DNA of 64,000 nt from Meconema thalassinum (taxonomy: Eukaryota > Arthropoda > Insecta > Orthoptera > Tettigoniidae), in the NCBI GenBank assembly GCA_946902985.2, contig OX336389.2, positions 131,599,572-131,663,571 of the forward strand, given 5' to 3'. Under the pieces are notes generated by a model that saw only the letters and a list, made by a program, of their open reading frames with translations, was not told the origin of the DNA and searched no databases. The translations under genes were made by a program, and so were the position numbers. The first letter of the stretch is position 1, and the number at the start of each line of letters is the position of its first letter. This document shows positions 11,527-20,808 of this stretch, piece after piece.

Positions 11527-11679
11527 TATAAAGCGCAGCTCGCATCAAGTAGGCAGTGGATTGCTCCCGCATACAGTTGCAGGTATATGTCACTACTGCA
11601 GATGCACTGGAGAATCCTTTCATGTTTGCTGGCACAAGGTAGCACTATGAGTTCATTCTTTAAAAAAATGCGAGTAAGT
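11527..11679 (+). promoter_or_regulatory. Candidate arthropod core promoter and short first exon
   Basis: Seen: TATAAAG at 11527-11533, then GGCAGTGG with a CAGT initiator whose A is at 11555, 28 bases downstream, the arthropod TATA-to-start spacing. An ATG at 11587 opens a frame of 29 codons (starting MSLLQMHWRILSCLLAQ, mildly hydrophobic) up to CGA|GTAAGT at 11674, a strong splice-donor match. Together this looks like a short first exon of a TATA-driven gene. I could not find a following exon on the + strand before 16 kb, and a SINE sits just downstream (11703). All four signals could arise by chance in 64 kb, so confidence is low. Confidence 0.3.
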
Positions 11680-11693
11680 AATATGGAATTATA

Positions 11694-11910
11694 CGAATAA
11701 CAAGGAAGGAAGGAAGATTGTAGTTTTACGTGACCGTGAATGTTGTGATTACGAGCCACGGGACCTCCTTTTTACGTGGAATCCGAACCACAGGACATGG
11801 CATTTCACTTCGAAAATCTCACATGCATTGACCGGGAATCGAACCCGGACCACCTTGGTGAGAGGCATACAGCTAGACCGCTAAGCCACCACGCCCCTAT
11901 TCGAATAACA
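11694..11910 (-). mobile_element. tRNA-derived SINE, family F copy 2
   Basis: The body is about 11703-11901 on the minus strand, flanked by CGAATAACA at 11694-11702 and 11902-11910. It matches the + copy at 5234-5417, including the B-box complement GAATCGAACCCGGACC and the tail word TTTTACGTGACCGTGAAT. Confidence 0.85.
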
Positions 11911-12056
11911 TGTCATATGTTACACATCATATGCGACTACTGTAAGGCTCGTAATTTTTTTTTTTTTTTTTGCCTCCAACAAAATAACATTCCAATTACT
12001 GGAGACTGACCAATTTTACATAGCATTATCACAAACACATGTTAAATAAAATAAAA

Positions 12057-12368
12057 AAAAATAATACATATCGCCTCCGTAGCGTAGCGGTCAGCATGCT
12101 TAGCTGCCACCCCGGAGGTCCTGGGTTCGATTCCCGGCTCTGCCCTTCCCATCCCTCATGAGGCCCCTGTTCACTTTGCAGGTGAGGCCGCCTGGGCGAA
12201 GTGCTGATCACACCTCCCCAGTTGTATCCATCCCGACCAGATGTTCCAAGCTCCAGGACACTGCCTTAGAGGCGGTAGTGGTGAGTTCCCTCGCTGAGTC
12301 TGTGGGAACCACCAACCTAGAGGGTAAATCGACTAAATAAAAAAAAAATAAAAAAAAAATAATACAGT
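12057..12368 (+). mobile_element. tRNA-derived SINE, family E copy 1
   Basis: The body is about 12069-12350. A-box region CCGTAGCGTAGCGGTCAGCA; B box GGGTTCGATTCCCGG. The body includes CCTGGGCGAAGTGCTGATCA and GTGGGAACCACCAACCTAG, then a long A-rich tail. AATAATACA occurs on both sides (about 12060-12068 and 12358-12366) and is the likely target duplication. A 5'-truncated minus copy lies inside Helitron copy 2 at 18659-18866. Confidence 0.8.
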
Positions 12369-12945
12369 TCACATTGTACAATACTCAAGTTGAACTATTC
12401 TTAACACAAATATATGCTGATTGCTAACTTGATAAAGTGAAAGTAAACTGTAATTAAATTATGAATATTACAGAAATCAATACGTTGTGATTAATATTGG
12501 ATGAAAACAACAAATTATTAAATATATTAATACCTGATGATTATCACTTGATACTATTGTGCAGATGGTATAGATTTGACTAACAACAGGGTTCATTCTA
12601 CAGTTGCATAAAGTATGATACATAGATTTTGACATTTTATCAGACATTTTGCTAGATGTATTTGTGTTATTCATTTATCCTTTGATCCATATTCACAACA
12701 GGTGAAAAATACCTTCTTGTTGTTTTGCCATGCTTGTATACATCACAGATGAACTAAGGCATGAGATTTAAACAGAGTGATTTGTTAGTTACTTCTGGAA
12801 GAAAAATTCCAAACTCTAGTAGTACTACATAATGGCCAACAGACGGCAGAAAATGCCAAGGATCGACTTGGCACGTAAGTGCGAACGGGGAATATGAGAA
12901 TAATAATAGTTTTCGTGTACCGCCTATAGACGGGCGTAGCAATGA
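12369..12945. other. Unassigned AT-rich DNA
   Basis: Only short AT-rich frames; no repeat copy elsewhere in the window and no motif recognised. Confidence 0.35.
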
Positions 12946-12949
12946 GTGC

Positions 12950-13340
12950 GGTAATAATAATAATAATACTATCGTATGGCCTCGGATGCCGGGTGCAAGC
13001 TTTGTTATTTGACGTCCAAATGGCAGCTTGCATGTTAAATTTTGTTGTTCCTTGGACCGCTATGAAAGTCAAGGAGGTTATATATCTATGCTCCTTAACA
13101 ATATAGCGCTTTCTAGCAGAGATTGGAGGAACTTTTGTGAAGGCGGAAAATCCCGAGATTAATTTTGCCATTATCAACACGGCCTACTGAATTCAAATGG
13201 GTTCTTTAACATGCCAACTTCATATGACATGCGTGCCGTCATTTTTGTCGCCTTTCCAAAGTCACTTACCATGGCCAGGAGCGAACCTGAAAGCTTGGGG
13301 TTGGTAGTCCGACACGATAACCACTCACCCACCGTGTTAT
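12950..13340 (-). mobile_element. tRNA-derived SINE, family J
   Basis: On the minus strand the head reads CACGGTGGGTGAGTGGTTAT (A-box region), then TTTCAGGTTCGCTCCTGG (B-box region, RC of about 13273-13290). It ends with CGGCATCCGAGGCCATACGA and an (ATT)n tail (ATAATAATAATAAT at 12952-12965 on +). A single copy in this window; the overlapping 131-codon frame is a by-product. Confidence 0.65.
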
Positions 13341-13486
13341 TATTACGATGCAGTGCTAACTGCTAATAGGGGATCATAGGGACGACTTGTTCGCAACCAC
13401 AGGCCTGCAGACTAGACTGTAAGCTGAAAGCCAAAAGAGTCACAAATGAAAATGTATGTATGATTTATTATTATTATTATTATTAT
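13337..13486 (+). repeat. Duplicated ~150 bp unit, left copy, ending in (ATT)n
   Basis: GATGCAGTGCTAACTGCTAA through TGAAAATGTATGTATGATTT, then (ATT)n. It is clearly homologous to 13816-13990, which lies on the other side of the family B SINE. Confidence 0.75.
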
Positions 13487-13815
13487 ACTGGGTGAGTTAG
13501 CCGTGGTTGTCACGGCATGACTGCTGGTAGTCGCTCACATCCGGGAGGCGAGGAAGTTCGAATACCCCCGCCGGCAACCTTGAAGATGGTCTTCTGTGGT
13601 TTCCCATCTTCCTTCCAGGCAAATGCTGGGGTTGGTCCCTAACTATAGGCCACAGCCGATACCTTCCAGCTCCTCGTCCTTACATCCAAACTTCCCTCCC
13701 CAACGGTACTTGTAGCTCACCCCTTGGGTGTCCGTCTCAAAGCAGCTACAAAACTGGCGAGCCGAACATGTCATCGGACACCCCCGGCACTAATAGCCAT
13801 ACGCTAAAAAAAATA
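13487..13815 (+). mobile_element. tRNA-derived SINE, family B copy 1
   Basis: Starts CTGGGTGAGTTAGCCGTGG, with B-box region GAAGTTCGAATACCCCC, and continues through GGTCTTCTGTGGTTTCCCAT and CCCCCGGCACTAATAGCCAT to an A8 tail. It lies between two (ATT)n tracts, so its target duplication is hidden in ATT repeats. It matches the minus copy at 25080-25418 throughout. Confidence 0.85.
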
Positions 13816-13990
13816 TTATTATTATGCGGTGCTAACTGCTAATAAGGGATCATAGGGGCGACTTGTTTGCAAACAGAGGCCTGTAGATTAGACTGTAAGC
13901 AGAAAGGCAAAACAGTCTGAAATGAAAATGTTTGTAGGCCTATGTATCATTATGATTATTTTCATTATTATTATTATTATTATTATTTTT
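13816..13990 (+). repeat. Duplicated ~150 bp unit, right copy, ending in (ATT)n
   Basis: Begins ATTATGCGGTGCTAACTGC and keeps the order of words of the left copy (GGGATCATAGGGGCGACTTG, CAGAGGCCTGTAGATTAGAC). A microsatellite follows at about 13965-13988. Confidence 0.75.
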
Positions 13991-13994
13991 ACAG

Positions 13995-14285
13995 GCAGTG
14001 GTAGCAATGGTCGTTAAGATTCAGCGCTATCCTGCGCACTCGATAGACGTGAATTCGATCCCCACCGTCGGCCGTCCTTGAAATGGTTTTCCGTGGCCTT
14101 ATTTTCAACTCCAGGCAAATGCCGAGGCGGTATTCTCTAATACTCTACGTCTGCATCCTTTCAACTCGTAGCCCAGTTTTATTATCTTAGTTCATTTTAT
14201 CACTCATTAATTCGTATCATGGGGTTGGCATCAAGAAGGGCATCAGGTCGTAAAAATCAACCGCCACATTGAACATCGCCTCTAA
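13995..14285 (+). mobile_element. Old SINE copy related to family C
   Basis: Head with CACTCGATAGACGTGAATTC and a decayed B box. The body words CCTTGAAATGGTTTTCCGTG and TTTCAACTCCAGGCAAATGC match family C. The 3' part is different and contains GGCATCAAGAAGGGCATCAG followed by GTCGTAAAAA, suggesting a related subfamily with another tail. Confidence 0.65.
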
Positions 14286-14299
14286 CCCTCACCTCCGTT

Positions 14300-14634
14300 G
14301 AATAAGGGGTTCTTTTTGCTCTTTTGTCGTGTCGCCTTCTGAGAGGCCGAGTGCAGGTCTTTCTAGTCAACGCCCGTGGGCGACCTGCGCGCTGGAATGT
14401 GAGATGAAATTGATGAAGATGAATGAAACTGGGCAAGGTTGTGGAAGGAAGCGGCCGTGTCCTGTCAGAAAGTACTATCCCAGCAATTTCCTGGTGTTGA
14501 AAATGGGAAAGCCCGGATAACCATTTCAAGGACGACCAACGGTGGGGCTCGAACCCACGCGTCTACCGAATCAGCAGACAGTTTGGTCCCTTGACCTTAC
14601 GCTGCGCTTTAGCGAGCGTAGCTACCGCTGTCGG
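14300..14634 (-). mobile_element. tRNA-derived SINE, family C copy 2
   Basis: Full-length match to 9123-9439 in reverse. Head complement at about 14535-14634 with GGCTCGAACCCACGCGTC as the B-box complement; tail at about 14307-14350. I could not identify a convincing target duplication. Confidence 0.85.
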
Positions 14635-14812
14635 AAAAGAAGGGCTAGACACACATTATTATCATACATATAAAACGGTATGGTGTATGTTTCACAAAAT
14701 TGAAGCTCATAAACCAGACGAAGTTAGAAGGTGCGGTTTGTACCAAAATCTTCCAAATCGCCACAGGATAAATCTTACATTTCTCCAAATGTCAACGGAA
14801 ATATATGTTGTC

Positions 14813-14858
<46 letters not shown>

Positions 14859-14900
14859 GTTATTGTTATTATTACTATTATTTTTATTATTATTTTTATT
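14813..14900 (+). repeat. (TTA)n microsatellite with GTT and TTTTTA interruptions
   Basis: A long TTA run that underlies poly-Tyr, poly-Leu and poly-Ile frames. The family A SINE is inserted at its right end. Confidence 0.95.
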
Positions 14901-15247
14901 AGTGAGCCTTCGTGGCTTAGGCGGCAGCACGCCGGCCTCTCACCACTGGGTCCGTGGTTCAAATCCCGGTCACTCCATGTGAGTTCTGTGCTGGACAAAA
15001 CGGAGGCAGGCAGGTTTTTCTCCGGGTACTTCGGTTTCCCCTGTCAAAAATTTCATTCCAGCAACACTCTCCACTATCATTTCATTTCATCTGTCATTCA
15101 TTTAATCATTGCCCCAGAGGAGTGCGACAGGCTTCGGCAGCCGGCAGAGTTCATATCCTCGCCGCTTGAAGGGGACTTCATTCATTCCATTCCTGGTCGG
15201 AGACTGGAAGCAGGCTGTGGATTTTCATTTTTCATTATTTTTAATAG
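14889..15247 (+). mobile_element. tRNA-derived SINE, family A copy 2
   Basis: The body is about 14903-15233, starting GAGCCTTCGTGGCTTAGGCG with B-box region GTGGTTCAAATCCCGG. The flanks ATTATTTTTATTAG (14889-14902) and ATTATTTTTAATAG (15234-15247) differ by one base and are the likely target duplication. Confidence 0.85.
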
Positions 15248-15249
15248 TA

Positions 15250-16572
15250 TTCGAAATTTTTGCACAACACTATTGAGTCAGTAGAGTACTTTGATACGCT
15301 GTACATCTGAAAATCCACCAACAATGTACTTTAGTAGCTAATTAGTCTTACATTTTTATCCATCTACTACACATCAAAGTTAGCACTATACCTTCGGGTT
15401 CCACATCGTCAAAGGAATATAAATTATCGATAAATGGAGGGTCCACTAGTCATTGAGAAGGGAGCAATACTTAATTTATATATAAACGTTCATTTTAACA
15501 AGCAAAGTTGGGGGATAAAGTAGATAATTATGGGTATCCGTTAAAACGCTCGAATGTCTCATAATATTTTGTAGCGTTTATCTTGCGTATGAAGGAAGTG
15601 AAGTAACATACAGTACCTAGACTTTGATCTCAACTTCAGACAGGCATATGAGCATCTTCCAGCTATAATGAACCTTTCAGTATTAAAGCGGGGCATGTTT
15701 GTTCGATATGACAGGCAATTATTATATCATACCACCTCAAAGGTACGAATTGTCAGTAGATTAATATCTGGAAGACTTGACCCGTTTCTAAACTAAACTC
15801 CTCAAACTACAGAAACCAGCGGCAAAATAGACGAGAGATCTAAGGCACACACCACGTTTGGAATGAGTACGGTAGCAAACTTTCAGAAAAACACGGTTCG
15901 AATACTGACACTGACAGCGGCCACCTTCTATGTGTTTTTCCGAAAGATGACTTACATTTTCTCCAGGAGTATGCTGGGATGGTATCTTGCTTCAAGTTCT
16001 AGGTCACCTACTCTAGCCCTAGACCATTATAATTAGACTACTGTTAGGCATACTCACCCAACAGTTACCACGTTAACACAGGTTGAGAGAAAAATCTCAT
16101 ACGCAGATTAACTGTTAATATTCTTGTCTGCCACTACTAAGGTTTGGGTTAGATTCTTGGCTCTGCCAAGAAATTTTATTCTTGTCTGATACCTGGAAAG
16201 GGAGGCAGAACTGAGTAATGTGGGTTTTATGTCCACATGAGCTATTTTAGATCTGGTCCTCCGTGTAGGGGAGTGGAGTCCACAGTAGGTTGTGAAGCTA
16301 AGAGGACCTCAGTACAGGATCATCCAGAAATCAGCTAAGTCTCCAATGTCAACTCAGTTCGTTTTACGTTTATATAACCCTTTCTTAAATAGGGGTCTGT
16401 ATATTAAACACTAATCATTAAGAACATTTACATTATCAATGGTGCTATTGGTTGAATCATTTAGCCTAATCTTAGTGAATTTTCTTACAGAAATATAAAT
16501 ATTAATGAAAGCAAACACAGCAGCCTATTATTTCATTGTCTCCTTGTCCTATGAAGATAAATACAATTCTAG
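15250..16572. other. Unassigned DNA with one SINE-head remnant
   Basis: No gene recognised. Positions about 16125-16215 (GGTTTGGGTTAGATTCTTGG, then CTCTGCCAAGAAATTTTATT) match the tRNA-like head of family D in + orientation, with the rest of that SINE missing. Confidence 0.4.
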
Positions 16573-16648
16573 CTGATAGAAATAAAAAAGCAAAAAAAAA
16601 AAAGAGGAAGCTTGTAGTTTAACGTGACCGTTAATCTGATAGAAATAA
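16573..16648 (-). mobile_element. 50 bp 5'-truncated SINE, family F stub, with 13 bp target duplication
   Basis: CTGATAGAAATAA occurs at 16573-16585 and 16636-16648. Between them is only an A-rich stretch and GAGGAAGCTTGTAGTTTAAC, then GTGACCGTTAAT, the 3' end of family F. The duplication shows that it arrived as an already truncated insertion. Confidence 0.7.
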
Positions 16649-16697
16649 GGATATTAAAAAATCAATAAAATAAATTACAAACACTCAAAACTAAAAA

Positions 16698-18180
16698 AAC
16701 AGGTTGTTCCGTGAAGAAATTAACAGTCTATTTTCATATCCCATTGGTCTTATCTATTAAATCTCTCGTACCTATTAAAAGGATTTTCCTTGTAATATAG
16801 TCTAGTAAATAGATTTCGGTTCAACCTAAGTTTTCACCAACGCCATTACAATGAGAACGTATGTTCTAGAATATATAACTTTTAATATCGGTGATAAAGA
16901 CTCCTTCCGCGGGATGGCATCTTTCTATAACGAGTCAAGGGAGCTTATTTTAAGAAAAGTAAATTGCATATCTTTTATAATTTACGAAAAGTAAGCTAGA
17001 GAATTTAGTGCCATTGAATAATGATTGTTATCATAGCCCATCAACGAATCATCATTTCAATCACCTGAATATTATACCAGAAAGGAACATTAAAAAAGAA
17101 TATCTTAATATGGAACTGATGCCATCTTGAATTGTTGATAACAATTGAACATCATTAGATGTTTCTGCACTTAGCTCTGAATAAAAATTCCCTGTGCCAT
17201 GTTTCATTTAACGCGGGTAATTCAATCGGCAGAAATGTTATTTTAAATATTTGAAAATCACATGGCCGCCATAATATTTTTGTGTTCCTCAGGATTTTGA
17301 AAGTCACATATTTGTCCTTACTTAACCGTCCTCTAACACTATAAGAAATTTCAGTTTGATTGCTTAATTAGTTTTGGAGATTTTGAGGATCGGTTAAATG
17401 TATCGTATGGACGCCATATTGGATTGTTTTATATAGCCTATACGATAGAATTGTATATGCCAGAAAATGAATACTAAAATCTCGGCTCATTATACCAACC
17501 TACAATCCTATTGCGTGTTTAGGACACGAGAAATATAAACCTGATTTTTTAAAAAAAAATTGCACATCCACCATTTTTAATTTCTCATTGAAGCTGAATA
17601 AAATTAGACGCCAATATATTGAGTCTTCTATGAAGATTTACCGTGCTAAGTTTCAATGTGCTTGGATAATTAAATCGCGAGTAAAATACCTAAAAATATT
17701 TTAAATTTCCGGTAGCCGCCATGATAGATTTGAGTTCATCAGGTTATTGAAAGTACCATAGATGAACTTATATTTCTAGTCTCCATCAACATTCAAAATT
17801 TCAATTTGATTGCTGTAATAGATCCAAATATATTGAGAATCGTCTAAATATTTTGGATGATTGCCTTTCTGGATTGTTCCTTAAGTAGGCCATAGAGTTA
17901 TGCACCATTAGATAAGGATTATTACGTAGAGTTATTTATGATACGTTCACTTCGATCAGGAGCATGATAAGAACACAAATTATTTAAAAAAAAGTTCTGC
18001 ACAGCCACCATATTGCTTTTATGAGAACAATTCAATTGAATTAAATGCCAGAGATTAAAACTGAGCTCGGCCTATTTAAGCTCGAGAAAATGCCATTTGA
18101 ATTTTATAAATTCGCTTGGCCGCCATGTTAGTTTTGTACTTAACTTGTTTTAATGCGTCTTACATCTAATTTGCTTCTAA
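16698..18180 (-). repeat. Family X repeat, left arm of a large inverted repeat
   Basis: Reads as an imperfect reverse complement of 21030-22473. Examples: GTTTTCACCAACGCCATTAC here against GTAATGGTGTTGGTGAAGAC on the right; GATTGTTATCATAGCCC against GGCTATGATAACAATC; TTAGACGCCAATATATTGAG against the complement of TTAATATATTGGCGTCTAAT. Similarity is by eye around 80%. Words such as GGCCGCCAT/ATGGCGGCC recur every ~280-300 bases. It lacks the ~290 bp inner end of the right arm. No protein is encoded. Confidence 0.8.
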
Positions 18181-18404
18181 TTTATATAACTGAAGTTATG
18201 TAACATTTATTTTTTATTTTTTTATTTTGTGGCCAAGAATTCTGGATTCCATGCCCTCAGTAAGCTATGTTCATATGGAAATTTAAAGTCCATTGCTAGT
18301 AAGCGTAATGCAGTGCAGTGTTGGTAGTCATAGTATTGATGTAGGCCTAAGTATTTAAGATTGTCTAGTGTAGGTATCGTAAATTATAGATTACAAGCTC
18401 GTGG

Positions 18405-19375
18405 ATCTCTATCTCTATCTTTACTCTGTATAGAACAAAGTCCCTGATTCTTGGATGTTACGGGTAAACTCGAGAATCACAAGATGGATTTTGATGCGGT
18501 TTTCACCATTCTGTAAAGGATATCTCGAGGATGATTTCTGTAGAAAATAATTTATTTATGATCAAAGGAAGCCGAGAGTAACGATTTGAGTGGAAAAGTC
18601 GAAAAAAAAAATCTGGCGTCCGAGCGCTTTGTAAGCTTACGCTGGGCAAACCGTTAAATATTATATTTATTATTTATTATTGTTTTATTTAGTCAATTTA
18701 CCCTCAATGTTGGTGGTTCCCACGGACTCAGCGAGGGAACTCACCACTACCGCCTCTATGGGCAGTGTCCTGGAGCCTGGAACAGCTGGTCGGGATGGAT
18801 ACAACTGGGGAGGTATGATTAGCACTTCGCCCAGGCGGCCTCACCTGCAAAGCGAACAGGGGCCTCAAACCGTTAAAAATATCTAAATACTATGAGTGTA
18901 AGAATTGTTGAGCAAGAAAAGTTCTACAAAAAGTCCGCGAGAGCATATGTCTATCTTCAACACATCGCCCACTATAAGTGTTTTACCGTTTTAATTTCTC
19001 CAACCATGTCCGTTCAACTACTGAGGCGACAGTTTACGAGCTAGCTAAGGGCGAGTCTATCATCCCTGTTACAGCCTACCTAGCGGGCGAACCTATTGCC
19101 CCAGATACAGCCAGCAGCAAACCGTTGAGTCGTGTTGAGTTAAGACTTCTCAGAAGGGTGGTTGTGTTAGGAGTTTCCCTGGAAGTGCAACTCGGGATTT
19201 CTTCATTTAGCCTGTGAAATACAGTCAAGTTAAGATTGGAAGGAAGGGGGATTTGAGTTTGATTCACCTCGCAATTCCCTGGAAGAGCAACTCTCATTTC
19301 ACCTGTGAACTTTTCGTTCCGCAAAATTCACAGTCAATTTAAGATTGGACGGAAGGGGGATTGTATTATATTAAA
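18405..19375 (+). mobile_element. Non-autonomous Helitron copy 2, interrupted by a SINE
   Basis: Collinear with copies 1 and 3: CAAAGTCCCTGATTCTTGG, GATTTTGATGCGGTTTTCAC, GATACAGCCAGCAGCAAACC. Its 3' part contains an internal duplication of the CCCTGGAA(G)..CAACTC / GATTGGAAGGAAGGGGGAT block (about 19180-19360), and it lacks the CTAG end. A family E SINE splits it at 18659-18866. Confidence 0.7.
18648..18877 (-). mobile_element. tRNA-derived SINE, family E copy 2, 5'-truncated, with 11 bp target duplication
   Basis: AAACCGTTAAA at 18648-18658 and 18867-18877 flanks a minus-strand E copy. The tRNA-like head is absent: the copy starts at the GAGGCCCC point of the full-length element. The interrupted Helitron sequence is continuous across the duplication. 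Confidence 0.85.
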
Positions 19376-19395
19376 TTATACTGATTGGCGTATAA

Positions 19396-20260
19396 TCTTT
19401 CCTTAGTATAAAACAAAGTCCCCGATTCTTGGATGTCAGGGATAATCTCGAGAACCACTGAATGGATTTTGATGCGGTTTTCACCATTCTGTAAAGGATA
19501 TCTCGAGGAAGGTTTCTGTAGAGAATTATTTATTTATGACCAAAGGAAGTCAAGCAATAACGATTTCAGTGAAAAGGTCGGCAAAAAACTGGCGTCCGTG
19601 CGTTTTTTTTAAGTTTACGCTGGGCAAACCGTTAAAAATATCTCTATACTATGAGTGTAAGAATTGTTCAGCATGAAAAGTTCTACAAAAAATCCCGGGA
19701 GAGCATATGTCTATCTTCAATACATCGCCTACTATAAGTGTTTTTTACGTTTTCATTTCTTCCAACAATCTAGATTCAGTTACTGAGGCGACAATTTACG
19801 AGCTAGCTAGGGGCGAGTCTATCACCCCAGTTACAGCTTAGCTAGCGGGAGAGCTTATTGCCCGAGATACAGCCAGCAGCAAACTGTCAAGTCGTGTTGA
19901 TTTAAAAACTTTAGAGAAGAGTGGTTGTGTTTGGAGTTTCCCTGGAAGTGCAACTCGGCTTTTCTTCATTTCGCCTGTGAAATTTTCGTTCCGCAAAATT
20001 CACAGTCAAGTTAAGATTGGACGGAGGGGGGAATTGTGTTTCATGCACCTTGCCATTCTCAAATTACGTTTGGCAAGAATTTGTTGCACATGCATCTCCA
20101 TGATAATATAAATAATAGTCCAGTCAGTGATTTTAACCCATCATGCCGAGACGTGAAACGGATATTGGTCGTTGTTCATTGACATTGGAAGAAATGAGAA
20201 AGCGCTTATCACGTAATGCATTCATAACAGTTCACGGGCGAAGCCGGGTCGGGATGCTAG
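19396..20260 (+). mobile_element. Non-autonomous Helitron copy 3 with both ends
   Basis: Starts TCTTTCCTTAGTATAAAAC and ends GGGCGAAGCCGGGTCGGGAT followed by GCTAG, i.e. a CTAG 3' end followed by T. A short GGC-GAA-GCC stem lies ~20 bp from the end. Just before the 3' end, from about 20142, an ATG opens MPRRETDIGRCSLTLEEMRK, which resembles the basic N-terminus of Helitron Rep-helicase proteins and runs directly into the terminal sequence. The catalytic Rep and helicase domains are missing. Confidence 0.75.
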
Positions 20261-20744
20261 TTTCTAAATAATTTACCAACATCTCTTGCTCATGTTCTAT
20301 TGATCCAGTCTTTGGAAAAATCGATATTAAAAACCAGTACCGGTACTATGAACTAAATATTGTGCTATATAATTATTTAGCGTTGTATTCATGTTAGGTT
20401 GATAGACCCTCATTATATGACATTGGACTTACCTTTTTCAGTGCCGGATGGGCATTGATATGAGATATCATGAGAAACGATCAAATCACTAGTATCATAA
20501 TAAGTTCATTCTAAAATGACTAAGAGTTTTGGACACTTAGATGTGTTATTGAAAGTATTACCTACTGTATATGTGTAGGGTCATATACCGAAAGCTATTT
20601 AGTCCACCACGTAGAAAGTCTATTTAATTAATGAGAAAGAATTAAGGTGGATTAGACCCGTAGAAAAGGCTACATGAAGAAGGATCTAGTTATGCTCTGA
20701 ATGTAACTACTTGTCTCCAGTCAATATTCATCATATGAAAACAT
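20261..20744. other. Unassigned DNA between Helitron and right arm
   Basis: No feature is recognised. Confidence 0.3.
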
Positions 20745-20776
20745 AGGCTTATGGGATCGCCTCTTATCCGTGTGTG

Positions 20777-20808
<32 letters not shown>

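Noticed and set aside
12785..13180. 131-codon minus frame as a host gene
   Set aside because: It overlaps a tRNA-derived SINE (family J) and reads through its AAT tail.
14591..15284. Long frames with poly-Tyr, poly-Leu or poly-Ile
   Set aside because: They are translations of the (TTA)n microsatellite and the adjoining family A SINE, not proteins.
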